Positions 1 to 8,744 of a stretch of DNA of 13,289 nucleotides are shown here, piece by piece. This DNA comes from Candidatus Minthenecus merdequi (GTDB lineage Bacteria; Bacteroidota; Bacteroidia; Bacteroidales; Paludibacteraceae): contig JAGHVI010000212.1 in assembly GCA_018064385.1 (NCBI GenBank), positions 1-13,289 on the forward strand, given 5' to 3'. A model generated the notes under the pieces. The model was not told where the DNA came from, did not search any database, and saw nothing but the letters and a program-made list of their open reading frames with translations. Every line of letters starts with the position of its first letter. The first letter of the stretch is position 1. A program made the position numbers and the translations under genes.

Positions 1-1956
1 CAACTTGCTTGGGTTTGAAGTGAATCATAGTAAACTCCTGCTGTTGACAATACCTTATTCCTCCAAGTATAAGTCTCACCTTGACAGATGGAATATGTCT
101 CAGGGAAGAAATACGTTGGATTGACTGTCATTGTCAATTCATATACAGAGTCACAACTTGCTTGGGTTTGAAGTGAATCATAGTAAACTCCTGCTGTTGA
201 CAATACCTTATTTCTCCAGTTATATGTCTCACCCTGACAGATGGAATATGTCTCAGGGAAGAAATATGTAGGATTGACAGTCAATGTCAATTCATAGACC
301 GAATCACAACCAACTGTTGTTTGCAGTGAGTCATAGTAAACTCCAGCTGTTGACAATGCCTTATTTCTCCAGTTATAAGTCTCACCTTGACATATCGAAT
401 AAGTTTCAGGGAAGAAATACGTTGGATTGACAGTCAATGTTAACTCATATATAGAATCACATCCAACAGTTGTCTTCAATGAGTCATAATAAACACCTGC
501 TACCGATAATGACTTATTTCTCCAGTTATATGTCTCACCCTGACAGATGGAATGTGTCTCTGGGAAGAAATATGTTGGATTGACTTTCAGTGTCAATTCA
601 TATACAGAATCAAGAATTCCATCAACTGTTCGAAGTGAATCATAATATATTCCTGCCTCTCCATAATCATTGCCTCTCCAACTATACTGTTCACCTTGAC
701 AAATCGAAACATACTCTGTAAACAAATAGTCATCTGCAAACTGAATAGTCAACTTGTAAACTGAATCGCAATATGATATGGTTTTTAGACTGTCATAATA
801 TATACCTGTACTTGCAATCGTTTTGCCTCGCCAAATATAATTCCCTTTGCTTGACGGCCATTTAACAGTCTGTTGGATTAAATATGTAGAATTCACTAAT
901 AGCGTTAGCTTATATATAGAATCACATCCAACAGCTGTCTTCAATGAATCATAGTAAACACTTGCTGCCGACAAAGACTTATTTCTCCAGTGATAAGTCT
1001 CACCTTGACATATTGAATACGTCTCTTGGATAAGATATGTAGGATTGACGGTCAATGTCAATTCATAGACCGAATCACAACCAACAGTTGTTTGCAGTGA
1101 GTCATAGTAAACTCCTGCTGTTGACAATACCTTATTCCTCCAAGTATATGTCTCACCTTGACAGATGGAATATGTCTCAGGGAAGAGATATGTTGGATTG
1201 ACAGTCAGAGTCAACTCATATACCGAGTCACAACCAACTATTGTTTGCAGTGAGTCATAGTAAACCCCAGCTGTTGACAATGCCTTATTTCTCCAGTTAT
1301 ATGTCTCACCCTGGCATATTGAATACGTCTCTTGGAAAAGATAGGTAGGATTGACAGTCAATGTCAATTCATATACAGAATCACAACCAACAGTTGTTTG
1401 CAGTGAGTCATAGTAAACTCCAGCTGTTGACAGACTCTTTGATCTCCAGTTATATGTCTCACCCTGACAGATGGAATATGTCTCAGGGAAAAGATATGTT
1501 GGATTGACTGTCAATGTCAGTTCATATACAGAATCACAACCAATAGTTGTCTTCAACGAATCATAATAAACTCCAGCTGTTGACAATACCTTATTCCTCC
1601 AAGTATAAGTCTCACCTTGACATGTTGAATATGTCTCAGGGAAGAGATATGTTGGATTGACAGTCAATGTCAATTCATATACAGAATCACAACCAACAGT
1701 TGTTTGCAGTGAGTCATAGTAAACTCCAGCTGTTGACAATGCCTTATTTCTCCAGTTATATGTCTCACCCTGACAGATGGAATATGTCTCAGGGAAGAAA
1801 TATGTAGGATTGACGGTCAAAGTCAACTCATATACCGAATCAACATCCTCCGATGTTTTCAGCGAGTCATAATATATGCCCGTTTCTGATAACTGGCGAT
1901 TATGCCATGTATAATCTGTATTCTGACAAATAGTATCAAACTCTTGGAAAAGATAC
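1..1956 (-). repeat. Tandem coding repeat, 13 units of 153-156 bp
   Basis: The anchor coding YYDSL recurs at 25, 178, 331, 484, 640, 793, 949, 1102, 1255, 1408, 1561, 1714 and 1867. The period is 153 bp (51 codons), except for two 156-bp steps (484 to 640, 793 to 949). All steps are multiples of three, so the frame is kept. A typical unit contains ICQGETYNWRNK, then GVYYDSL, GCDSVYEL and TVNPTYFFPE. Most units carry two Cys, one in ICQGE and one in GCDSV. Outer units are nearly identical at the DNA level; those around 560-960 are clearly diverged, as is the N-terminal unit at 1800-1956. The array continues past the left edge, so its full copy number is unknown. Confidence 0.95.
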
Positions 1957-4013
1957 GGATTATGACCAAATCGGGCTGTCAATGACAGATCTCCGTTTAC
2001 AACTATATAAAGTGAATCAGAAGTAGAGTCATTACTCCACCCAACAAAATGGTAATCCTCAAATGCAGAAGCAGTCAATAAAGCCGTATCTCCAACGTTA
2101 TATATGCCACCGCCACTCGTCACACCTCTTGTGTTATCACAGGAAACTGTAATCTCCTTGAGGTCAACATAAAATTCTCCATTTTCTTTGGAAATCTTAT
2201 TAACACCTTTTTTATCACTGGCAATAAGGTTATCAATGATTATATTACTGTGATTATAGTCACTTTCTCCATCATATATCAGTTGGAACACTTCTCCCGA
2301 ATGGTCAAGTAGCGGAATATTGTTCATCGAGAAAACAGCAACACGATATACACCATTGCTCATCTGAGAAATCATTGGCAACATACCATTTGCACGTGTT
2401 TTCAAAGTCAATGCAGATGAATTTGTATTCATTCCAGCCAGCCAATGAATATCCATCTGCAACGCTACTATATCCGAATAATTATCCAATCCTACAGTCA
2501 GTGCATACCTCCCGTCATCCAAACAACGACCTTTTAGATTAAACTCATTCGGCTCAAATGCCGTTCCATAGACGTTCACAGAAGTCATGCGCGAAATAGG
2601 GTCGTTTGAATATATCTGCATGGTTGTGCTGAAACTGCCTTCAACTGTCGGATTATATTCAACCAACAATGTGTCATAGCCATACCCCTGTACCGTCATA
2701 GGCAGTTGAGATGTTACATTATAGCCTTCAGCGAGGAAAGTCACTCTGCCTACTTTCAAGTCAATATTGCTATAGTTGTTGATACGCAACCCAACACGCT
2801 TGGTCTCAGTAACCGAGACATTCCCCATATTCAACTGCGACGGAACATTAATCCTTGGCGAATTGATATAGACATACCCATTGCTTGTTGCCGACATCAT
2901 GTTCACGCCTGCCGCATTGGCAAGCACCACGTTGAATGGTGTCAGATAATGATAGCCGCTCGAACCATTCAGTCTCACCTTGAACGAGCATAGGGTATCG
3001 TCATTTCCGGTAAATGGAGTGTTGGTCGGAGAATAAGCCATCAGTGTCAACGTGTCATGGCTCATGCTTGCCATCGCCAGATGGTCAGCCCCTCTTGGGG
3101 TCACGCTGAAACTGTTTGGTATGAATACTAACGATTCCGGCATCTTGAAACTGCTCTGCATACCGACAATGTTCTCCATGTTGTTCATCCTCATGAAAAC
3201 CTCTATGGTGTCATCGGCTATTCCTGAGCCATTGAGCAAATGCAACTCGTTCACCGAGAATGGGTCAGCCTTGATGTTCACTTTCTGCGAACCGTTGGTG
3301 GCATCAGATGCTATTGTCATCTTGGCTGTCACTGCCCCATGTGTCTGTGGTGCATAGTTGATAGTCACGCTCTGACTTGAACCTGCCGCTATGCTGTAAG
3401 TCTGCTGGCACGAGAGTTCAGCATCGTCAAAGGTTATTCCCGTGACGTTCAACGTTGCAGTGCCTGTATTGCTTATCGTGAGATAGCGGGTATATGTACT
3501 CCTGATTGGAATATGTCCGAAATCTATCTCTGTTGTATTCAGCATTATCTTTGGCGTAAGGATTGTTACGCTGCCCGCAGTCGATGTTGAACTGATTGTT
3601 GCTCCGCTTGCGTTGCTGAGGATAACCTGTGGTGTAAGGGCATATACTCCCGGTTCTTTGCCGAGAACCAGATCAAACCTCAGCAGTTCGCCATTTGTGC
3701 CGTTCAATGCACTCAATGTAAGGCTATATACAAGCAGACGGAGGTTGTTCCCTACTTGCGAAGCACTTACAACATGGCCATTGCTTCGTGCAGAACTGAG
3801 AACAGCACTGTTCTGTGCATATTTCAGGTAACTGCCTAAAGGAATGGTGATATCCACTGCACTGACGGCATCTGTAGTGCTCAGATCCACTACGACTGTC
3901 ACTGTGTCTCTCGGAGGACCCTGTACAGATGACAGCGAGACACTGCTGCTTGCTGCAGCAGCAATGCTCACTGCCATCATGAGTGACAGAATTAAGATTC
4001 TAACCTTTTTCAT
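1..4013 (-). CDS. Giant secreted cohesin-like / 51-residue-repeat surface protein (3' end outside window)
   Basis: The frame opens with ATG at 4013 and stays open to the window edge: at least 1337 residues with no stop, so the C-terminus is missing. The N-terminus has a signal peptide (MKKVRILILSLMMAVSIAAA). Order of parts by approximate residue: cohesin-like beta-sandwich (25-148), choice-of-anchor D/ASH-type domain (150-248), second cohesin-like domain (250-385), second ASH-type domain (385-482), third, more divergent cohesin-like domain (487-615), divergent InlB B-repeat-like domain (618-680, with the typical GGGIYNVGDTALLTA and FVGWSN signatures), then 13 tandem 51-residue repeats to the edge. 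No catalytic motif is visible. This architecture suggests a scaffold or adhesin exported by the Sec system and then probably by T9SS, with a sorting domain expected beyond the edge. It starts 8 bases after the stop of the upstream protease frame, so the two are almost certainly one operon. Domain names come from recognised sequence patterns, not a database search; the third cohesin call is the weakest. Confidence 0.88.
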   Translation of the reverse strand, partial: MKKVRILILSLMMAVSIAAAASSSVSLSSVQGPPRDTVTVVVDLSTTDAVSAVDITIPLGSYLKYAQNSAVLSSARSNGHVVSASQVGNNLRLLVYSLTLSALNGTNGELLRFDLVLGKEPGVYALTPQVILSNASGATISSTSTAGSVTILTPKIMLNTTEIDFGHIPIRSTYTRYLTISNTGTATLNVTGITFDDAELSCQQTYSIAAGSSQSVTINYAPQTHGAVTAKMTIASDATNGSQKVNIKADPFSVNELHLLNGSGIADDTIEVFMRMNNMENIVGMQSSFKMPESLVFIPNSFSVTPRGADHLAMASMSHDTLTLMAYSPTNTPFTGNDDTLCSFKVRLNGSSGYHYLTPFNVVLANAAGVNMMSATSNGYVYINSPRINVPSQLNMGNVSVTETKRVGLRINNYSNIDLKVGRVTFLAEGYNVTSQLPMTVQGYGYDTLLVEYNPTVEGSFSTTMQIYSNDPISRMTSVNVYGTAFEPNEFNLKGRCLDDGRYALTVGLDNYSDIVALQMDIHWLAGMNTNSSALTLKTRANGMLPMISQMSNGVYRVAVFSMNNIPLLDHSGEVFQLIYDGESDYNHSNIIIDNLIASDKKGVNKISKENGEFYVDLKEITVSCDNTRGVTSGGGIYNVGDTALLTASAFEDYHFVGWSNDSTSDSLYIVVNGDLSLTARFGHNPYLFQEFDTICQNTDYTWHNRQLSETGIYYDSLKTSEDVDSVYELTLTVNPTYFFPETYSICQGETYNWRNKALSTAGVYYDSLQTTVGCDSVYELTLTVNPTYLFPETYSTCQGETYTWRNKVLSTAGVYYDSLKTTIGCDSVYELTLTVNPTYLFPETYSICQGETYNWRSKSLSTAGVYYDSLQTTVGCDSVYELTLTVNPTYLFQETYSICQGETYNWRNKALSTAGVYYDSLQTIVGCDSVYELTLTVNPTYLFPETYSICQGETYTWRNKVLSTAGVYYDSLQTTVGCDSVYELTLTVNPTYLIQETYSICQGETYHWRNKSLSAASVYYDSLKTAVGCDSIYKLTLLVNSTYLIQQTVKWPSSKGNYIWRGKTIASTGIYYDSLKTISYCDSVYKLTIQFADDYLFTEYVSICQGEQYSWRGNDYGEAGIYYDSLRTVDGILDSVYELTLKVNPTYFFPETHSICQGETYNWRNKSLSVAGVYYDSLKTTVGCDSIYELTLTVNPTYFFPETYSICQGETYNWRNKALSTAGVYYDSLQTTVGCDSVYELTLTVNPTYFFPETYSICQGETYNWRNKVLSTAGVYYDSLQTQASCDSVYELTMTVNPTYFFPETYSICQGETYTWRNKVLSTAGVYYDSLQTQAS

Positions 4014-4021
4014 AGGCTATT

Positions 4022-6820
4022 TCACTTCTGACAAATAACCTTTTCTGTCTGTATCTTCTTGCCGTCAACGGTCAGGGTGACGAAATATACACCTTGCATC
4101 AGTTCGTTGTCGAGACGCCAGTTAATGGTGTTTCCGCCATACGAGGCTGACACACTCTTTGTTGCAATTGTGCGGCCTGTGATGTCTGTCATTACGAACT
4201 CGACCTTATGCGCATCATTGCGACCTACCACATACTGTATGTTTATCTCGTTCCTGAATGGATTAGGATAGCAATGCATAATCTGCACGCACTCTATTGT
4301 GCTGAGCGATGCCGGCAGCTTCTCGATTGCAGCAACGTTGTTGCCCTGTACGTCAGAGAGCACTATCTCTGAAATCTCTGCATCTCCAATCTCAAGCAAT
4401 GCGTATGTACCTGGCAGCAGGCTCTTGCCCGACATCGAGTATGCCATGAAGAAATATGTGCTGCTGTTCTGCCACATACCAATCTTCTCCATCTCGTCCA
4501 GTGCGCTCTGAGGAGTGATGACTGTCGTTGCCGAATCTCCGCTGAGTCGCAGCTGCACACCTCCGAGAACTACGTCTGACTGGAGATAGAGTATGCCGTT
4601 TTCGATATAGTAATATACCGACTCGCAGTTCACGGAACTTGAGGTTGCGCCTGGGTTCATCACAAGGTTGATGGTACCTACAACGTCAAGCACGTTGATT
4701 ACGTTATCTCCGTTCACGTCGGCAGCCTCGAAGATGAATGGTTCAGGGTTACCGCCCATCATGTAGTTCACCTCAGTAACTACATCAGCAACGTCAACTG
4801 TCAACGAACCGTTTGCGTCACCCTTCTGTGCTGTCAGAGGAGTTGCCACTACAGGATTGCTTATCGAGTAGTTGGTCAGCGATGTGGTCATCTGCTTGAT
4901 GATGTAGTAATATGGCTTGCCGGGTGTTACGTTGAAATCTGTGAATGCTGTATCCTGTGCATCTATAAGTTGGGTATTGACCATTGTTGTGTCGAATTTC
5001 CAACCAGCAGGATTTATTATAGTCCATTCACCACTCTCATTATAGCCCCATTGATCATCCCATGTAATTGTATCATTAGTCCATCTGTAGATGTTGTATC
5101 CCAACAAATCCTCAAAGTCCTCTTCATCAGTCTCCCATGTCAGTTTCACCTTGCCAAGGCCAGCCTCTGCCATAAGCCCAGTTGACATTGAGCCTGTCGC
5201 CTGAATGTTAATGTTGAAACGAGAGTTCTCGATAGGAATCTCGAAATGCTCGTTGTCCTTTGCGTCTGCAACATAGAAACGGTTCAGACCGTCGGAAGCA
5301 GTCTTGCCGTCAATTGTGAATGTTGTATGGTATATTGTAGAGTCTGCCGACCAGTAGCCATTTGCGTTAACAGAATGCTGGGTGTATGGCGCACGCACAC
5401 CGAAAGTAACGTAAGGAGTCACAGCAGTATCCATTGCACGGCTGAAATAAACATCACAAGCATGAGTACCAACACCGATAGGAGGCAACGAATCAAACTG
5501 ATCCTGAGCATCCCAACCGTCAACTACGACTTTCCATACAATACCATGTGCCTTTGGGTTTGGACGGGTAAGCATGTTACTCATGTCATAATGACTAAAA
5601 CCATAACCTGTATTTATATCTAATATTTGTTGCCGTGCAATTGACTCTTTGGCTGTACCCCAATAAGAAGGATATTCAGGGTAAAATACATCAACAGAAT
5701 AATAATAATAAGTAAGTCCAAAACTAGGATTTCCGAATATATTATTGGAATAAATAAAACTAGCATTAAGATTATATGAATCTTCAATACGACGAAAAAC
5801 GTTTACGTTATTATTGTTTATTATATTGCACATATTCGTAAAATCATATTGATGAACGGGTGAATTATTTGTAATTACGCATTTATCCATCAAAGCGTGG
5901 TTGGAAATAGAAGAAACATTATTAGTAAATAAACAATTTGAAACTACACCATTTTCAATCGCAAAATAATTGAATGATACAGACGTTACACAATTTTTAA
6001 AAATGGCATATTCAATACAATGATATTTCGATTCACATTTATCTAAAGTATCTTTCATATAATAATAGTCATTACTATACCTGCTATGAGAAACGTATGG
6101 ATATACACCTCCTAGAACAATTTTGAAAATTCCAGCAGAACCTTCTGCATTTGTAAAGACTATCATACTATCAGGAGTACCTTTAGCTATTAATCTTGCA
6201 GAATTAGCAGTATCTAAACTATTTTTCACAAAGTATGCACGTTGCCCGATGGTAATTTCATAATCTCTATAACTACTACTTAGAGACAATCCAGTATTGT
6301 CTTTGAATCTTATTATTGTTCCTGGTTTAATTGTCAATGTAACACCAGCAGGAACTGCCAGATTCTGAGTCACTATATAGTGTACATTAGGATATAGAGT
6401 CAAATCCTCAGTAATCATACCGCCAATCTCAACACCATTCTCAACAGAAATTTCAACAGTTTGAACCATTGTATCGGCAATATTATCACAAACTGCAAAA
6501 ACAGTAGCATTCATTATTCTGCCATCAGCCACATCGTTGCTGAGCTTGAAACGGGCTGGATTTACAGACCTATTCTTTGCATAACTGCTGAGATTCAAAC
6601 CGAACATTGCAGTATCGTTCAGTATCTCATAGAGTGTTGTATCCTCATCAACCCAGTCGCCTTGATTGTAAAAACCGAACTTCACCCAGAACTTTATGTT
6701 CTGCGCATTGCCATACATATTCTTGATTGTAGGATACCATTCGATTGTCTCGCCTGCATCATATCTGCCGTCACCATCGCCTGAGATAGTATCAGTCATA
6801 TTTATGCCTACCAGTTGCAA
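4022..6820 (-). CDS. C-terminal part of split S8 protease: beta-helix, FN3, dockerin-like, T9SS sorting domain
   Basis: This 932-codon frame (TGA stop at 4022-4024) is in the same frame as the protease catalytic part and separated from it only by a TAG at 6827-6829. It has no signal peptide. The listed start is a TTG; the first ATG is at 6799. Neither makes a sensible export start, so it is best read as the rest of one protein. Parts by residue from 6820: a beta-rich domain right after the break, with the GDGDGRYDAGETIEW pattern (13-27), that usually follows the S8 domain in Bacteroidota proteases; a beta-helix-like region (about 140-360); FN3-like domain (542-660); dockerin-like domain (667-723) with two calcium-loop patterns, DANGSLTVDVAD and DVNGDNVINVLD; a short beta domain; and a T9SS type A sorting domain (about 848-932) with YPNPF and GVYFVTL. 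The sorting domain implies outer-membrane secretion and surface attachment. Expression depends on readthrough or repair of the TAG; otherwise this part is a pseudogene fragment. Confidence 0.8.
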   Translation of the reverse strand: MQLVGINMTDTISGDGDGRYDAGETIEWYPTIKNMYGNAQNIKFWVKFGFYNQGDWVDEDTTLYEILNDTAMFGLNLSSYAKNRSVNPARFKLSNDVADGRIMNATVFAVCDNIADTMVQTVEISVENGVEIGGMITEDLTLYPNVHYIVTQNLAVPAGVTLTIKPGTIIRFKDNTGLSLSSSYRDYEITIGQRAYFVKNSLDTANSARLIAKGTPDSMIVFTNAEGSAGIFKIVLGGVYPYVSHSRYSNDYYYMKDTLDKCESKYHCIEYAIFKNCVTSVSFNYFAIENGVVSNCLFTNNVSSISNHALMDKCVITNNSPVHQYDFTNMCNIINNNNVNVFRRIEDSYNLNASFIYSNNIFGNPSFGLTYYYYSVDVFYPEYPSYWGTAKESIARQQILDINTGYGFSHYDMSNMLTRPNPKAHGIVWKVVVDGWDAQDQFDSLPPIGVGTHACDVYFSRAMDTAVTPYVTFGVRAPYTQHSVNANGYWSADSTIYHTTFTIDGKTASDGLNRFYVADAKDNEHFEIPIENSRFNINIQATGSMSTGLMAEAGLGKVKLTWETDEEDFEDLLGYNIYRWTNDTITWDDQWGYNESGEWTIINPAGWKFDTTMVNTQLIDAQDTAFTDFNVTPGKPYYYIIKQMTTSLTNYSISNPVVATPLTAQKGDANGSLTVDVADVVTEVNYMMGGNPEPFIFEAADVNGDNVINVLDVVGTINLVMNPGATSSSVNCESVYYYIENGILYLQSDVVLGGVQLRLSGDSATTVITPQSALDEMEKIGMWQNSSTYFFMAYSMSGKSLLPGTYALLEIGDAEISEIVLSDVQGNNVAAIEKLPASLSTIECVQIMHCYPNPFRNEINIQYVVGRNDAHKVEFVMTDITGRTIATKSVSASYGGNTINWRLDNELMQGVYFVTLTVDGKKIQTEKVICQK

Positions 6821-6826
6821 TGATGG

Positions 6827-6829
6827 CTA
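6827..6829 (-). other. In-frame TAG interrupting a single protease frame
   Basis: The minus strand reads ACA CGT TAG CCA TCA TTG CAA CTG. Starts at 8326 and 6820 are in the same phase, and no other stop lies between 8326 and 4022. Reading the TAG as an amino acid (residue 500) would give a 1434-residue protein with signal peptide, propeptide, S8 domain, C-terminal modules and sorting domain. A one-base change from CAG, AAG, GAG or TGG, among others, would explain it. Sequencing error, recent nonsense mutation and programmed readthrough cannot be told apart here. Confidence 0.9.
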
Positions 6830-8326
6830 ACGTGTGCTGTCGTTACAGTTATATACATGAAGCATGTCGATGTTGCCCATCCCATGACGGCTCTGTATGA
6901 GGTCACCGAAAAGCACCTCCTTGCTCACTATATCGCTGTCCGACTTGCATTGAAGCAGTCTTGAAATTGCTCCTGCAGCCAATGGACATGCCATTGACGT
7001 ACCGTTGAGGGATTTGTAGCGTCCGTTAGGGAAGGTTGAGTAGATACTCGTTCCAGGAGCACGGAGTTCGTAGTTAAAGAGTATCGATTCATCGTATGCT
7101 GAATAGATAGGTCCATCTTCATCGAAATTGCTGAAAGAAGCAATAGAACCACCTGCATCCGACGAAGCCTCCACACCAAGCACAAATGAAAGTGCCGCTG
7201 GGTACATTGGACCGTTCTGAATGGCTGGTTTGTTATTTATAGGACAATCATGAGCATAAATACATTTGAAATCATTTCCCGCAGCTGCCACCAAAACAGA
7301 AGTAGCATACGCCCTTCCTAAAGCCTGCTCTTCGGCAATAGAATAACCATATCCACCAATAGACATGCTTATAACGTCTGCCCCGTTTGCAGCGGCATAG
7401 TCAATACCACGGATGATTGTTGCCACGTCGCCAGTACCATTGCTCTGCATAACCACTACAGGCATAATCAGTGCGTCTGGGTTTGCTCCGGTGATACCTA
7501 TCCCATTGTTGCCCACTGCTGCTGCAATACCGGCACAGTGTGTGCCATGACCATTGTAGTCGCCTATTGTCGCACGGTTGTTGACGAAATCCCAGCCGTG
7601 AACGTCATCCGCAAAGCCGTTTGCATCGTCATCCTCGTCCTCCTGACCATTCTCCTCTTCGCTGTTTGTCCATATATTCGCCTCAAGGTCTGGGTGAAGA
7701 ATGTCAACACCTGTATCGAGTATAGCAATCACTGGACGTTTGGTCGTCACCTTTGGTTTTGCCCAAAGTGCAGGAAGATTGATTGCCGCAGGTCCCCACT
7801 GCTGGCTGTAGAGAGGTTCAGAAACGTATGCAGTACTGTCAACCTCGCCAGTGCTCATGCAATAGACTATATAGTTTGGTTCGGCATACTCAACGTCCTG
7901 AAGAGTCTTCAGTGTGTCAATCACCTGGAAAATGGACTTACGCTGAAGAGTCTGAGTGTTTATCTTCAGCCTATAGAGTTTGCTGAGGTTTTTTACTTCT
8001 ATGTCATCACCGTTGAAAGCCCTGATTCTTCTTGGCATTGGCTTGCTGCCAGTCATTGGCATAAGCTCCTCGACCGAGTCAACACCGAGAGCTGCAAACA
8101 TCTGGTCAACAGCATTCACGCTTGATGTCGAGAAACGTGACTTGTTGCGCGAAGGCATGTTCACACGGCTCTGGTCCTTGAACTTGACGATGACCTCGTC
8201 CGGACGATAGGCATTCATGTTGAATGTCTCGATTTTCACAACTTCGTCCTCATTGTCAGCTGATTGAGCCCAACTAATCATTGGGATGCAGCATAACATT
8301 GCGATAATGAGTAGATACTTTTTCAT
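6827..8326 (-). CDS. Secreted subtilisin-family (S8) serine protease, catalytic part
   Basis: A 499-residue product from ATG 8326 to TAG 6827-6829. This start is chosen because it begins a clear signal peptide (MKKYLLIIAMLCCIPMISWA); the frame is open further upstream to 8446, but that stretch is not signal-like. Residues 40-155 form an inhibitor-I9/fervidolysin-like propeptide, with RPDEVIVKFK at the front and DVEYAEPNYI at the end. The catalytic domain has Asp204 (AILDTGVD), His260 (NGHGTHCAG), oxyanion Asn351 (AAAGND) and Ser444 (NGTSMACP), so the triad is complete. An acidic stretch around 222-242 fits a calcium site. The family cleaves peptide bonds in secreted or surface proteins. The stop falls just after the catalytic domain, and the next in-frame codons continue the expected architecture. 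As a stand-alone product it would be exported by Sec but would lack the T9SS sorting domain, so it would probably stay in the periplasm. First gene of the left operon. Confidence 0.92.
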   Translation of the reverse strand: MKKYLLIIAMLCCIPMISWAQSADNEDEVVKIETFNMNAYRPDEVIVKFKDQSRVNMPSRNKSRFSTSSVNAVDQMFAALGVDSVEELMPMTGSKPMPRRIRAFNGDDIEVKNLSKLYRLKINTQTLQRKSIFQVIDTLKTLQDVEYAEPNYIVYCMSTGEVDSTAYVSEPLYSQQWGPAAINLPALWAKPKVTTKRPVIAILDTGVDILHPDLEANIWTNSEEENGQEDEDDDANGFADDVHGWDFVNNRATIGDYNGHGTHCAGIAAAVGNNGIGITGANPDALIMPVVVMQSNGTGDVATIIRGIDYAAANGADVISMSIGGYGYSIAEEQALGRAYATSVLVAAAGNDFKCIYAHDCPINNKPAIQNGPMYPAALSFVLGVEASSDAGGSIASFSNFDEDGPIYSAYDESILFNYELRAPGTSIYSTFPNGRYKSLNGTSMACPLAAGAISRLLQCKSDSDIVSKEVLFGDLIQSRHGMGNIDMLHVYNCNDSTR

Positions 8327-8602
8327 ACTAATAATGTTTGAGTTTATATATCGATTTTGATTAAAAAAAAGCGCGGCATTCAATCTGTCGCTACATACTG
8401 GTATTTGGCATAACCTGAACACTACGATAAACTGAACCCGCACCACTATGCACGGGCATTTTACAATTTATCTCTTCAGTGTTCAAAATCGCCAAATTTC
8501 GTATGTAGAAGAAACAAAGCAAAATGCTTATATATATGTCTGTGACTAAACGTATTAATCACTCAAATCAGATTTCCAACAAGATGCATCCAATTTGCGC
8601 TG
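8327..8602 (-). other. Long 5' leader of the protease operon
   Basis: About 270 bases separate the best left-facing promoter from the protease start, with no convincing gene inside. On the transcribed strand there is a modest imperfect hairpin at 8437-8456 (CCC and GCA pairing with TGC and GGG across a 2-base bulge, 6-base loop). An A-run stretch lies near 8362-8369 on the plus strand. No known riboswitch was recognised. The leader is longer than usual and could carry post-transcriptional control, but nothing in the sequence proves that. Confidence 0.4.
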
Positions 8603-8634
8603 CAAAGGTAAATAAAATTTCTGAATTGACCAAA
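8603..8634 (-). promoter_or_regulatory. Bacteroides-type promoter for the protease operon
   Basis: On the minus strand, TTTG at 8634-8631 is followed after 20 bases by TACCTTTG at 8610-8603. This is an exact match to the -33 (TTTG) and -7 (TAnnTTTG) elements used by the Bacteroidota primary sigma factor. Transcription would start near 8597. Confidence 0.65.
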
Positions 8635-8710
8635 TGTTTTGGAAAGTTTCTTTAAGTTTGATTGTAAATGATTGATAATCATATTCACTGTCCGTATGGA
8701 GTAGGTAGTG

Positions 8711-8742
8711 CAAAGGTAAGGAGTTTTTTTGATATATGCAAG
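8711..8742 (-). promoter_or_regulatory. Possible second promoter for the protease operon
   Basis: TACCTTTGCA occurs again on the minus strand, with TACCTTTG at 8718-8711, 108 bases upstream of the first copy. Twenty bases further upstream is CTTG (8742-8739), a 3 of 4 match to the -33 element. It may be a tandem promoter or a chance or duplicated copy of the -7 box. Confidence 0.35.
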
Positions 8743-8744
8743 AG

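Noticed and set aside
1..1956. CRISPR-like or non-coding tandem array
   Set aside because: The 153-bp period, frame preservation and continuous translation show it is protein-coding; there are no short repeats with unique spacers.
6827..6829. TAG reassigned to an amino acid throughout the genome (alternative genetic code)
   Set aside because: The ATPase gene ends naturally in TAG at 10036-10038 and no other large frame here contains an in-frame TAG, so the standard code fits.
7538..8125. Plus-strand open frame of 195 codons
   Set aside because: It lies opposite the protease catalytic domain, and its translation shows no recognisable family; it is an antisense shadow.
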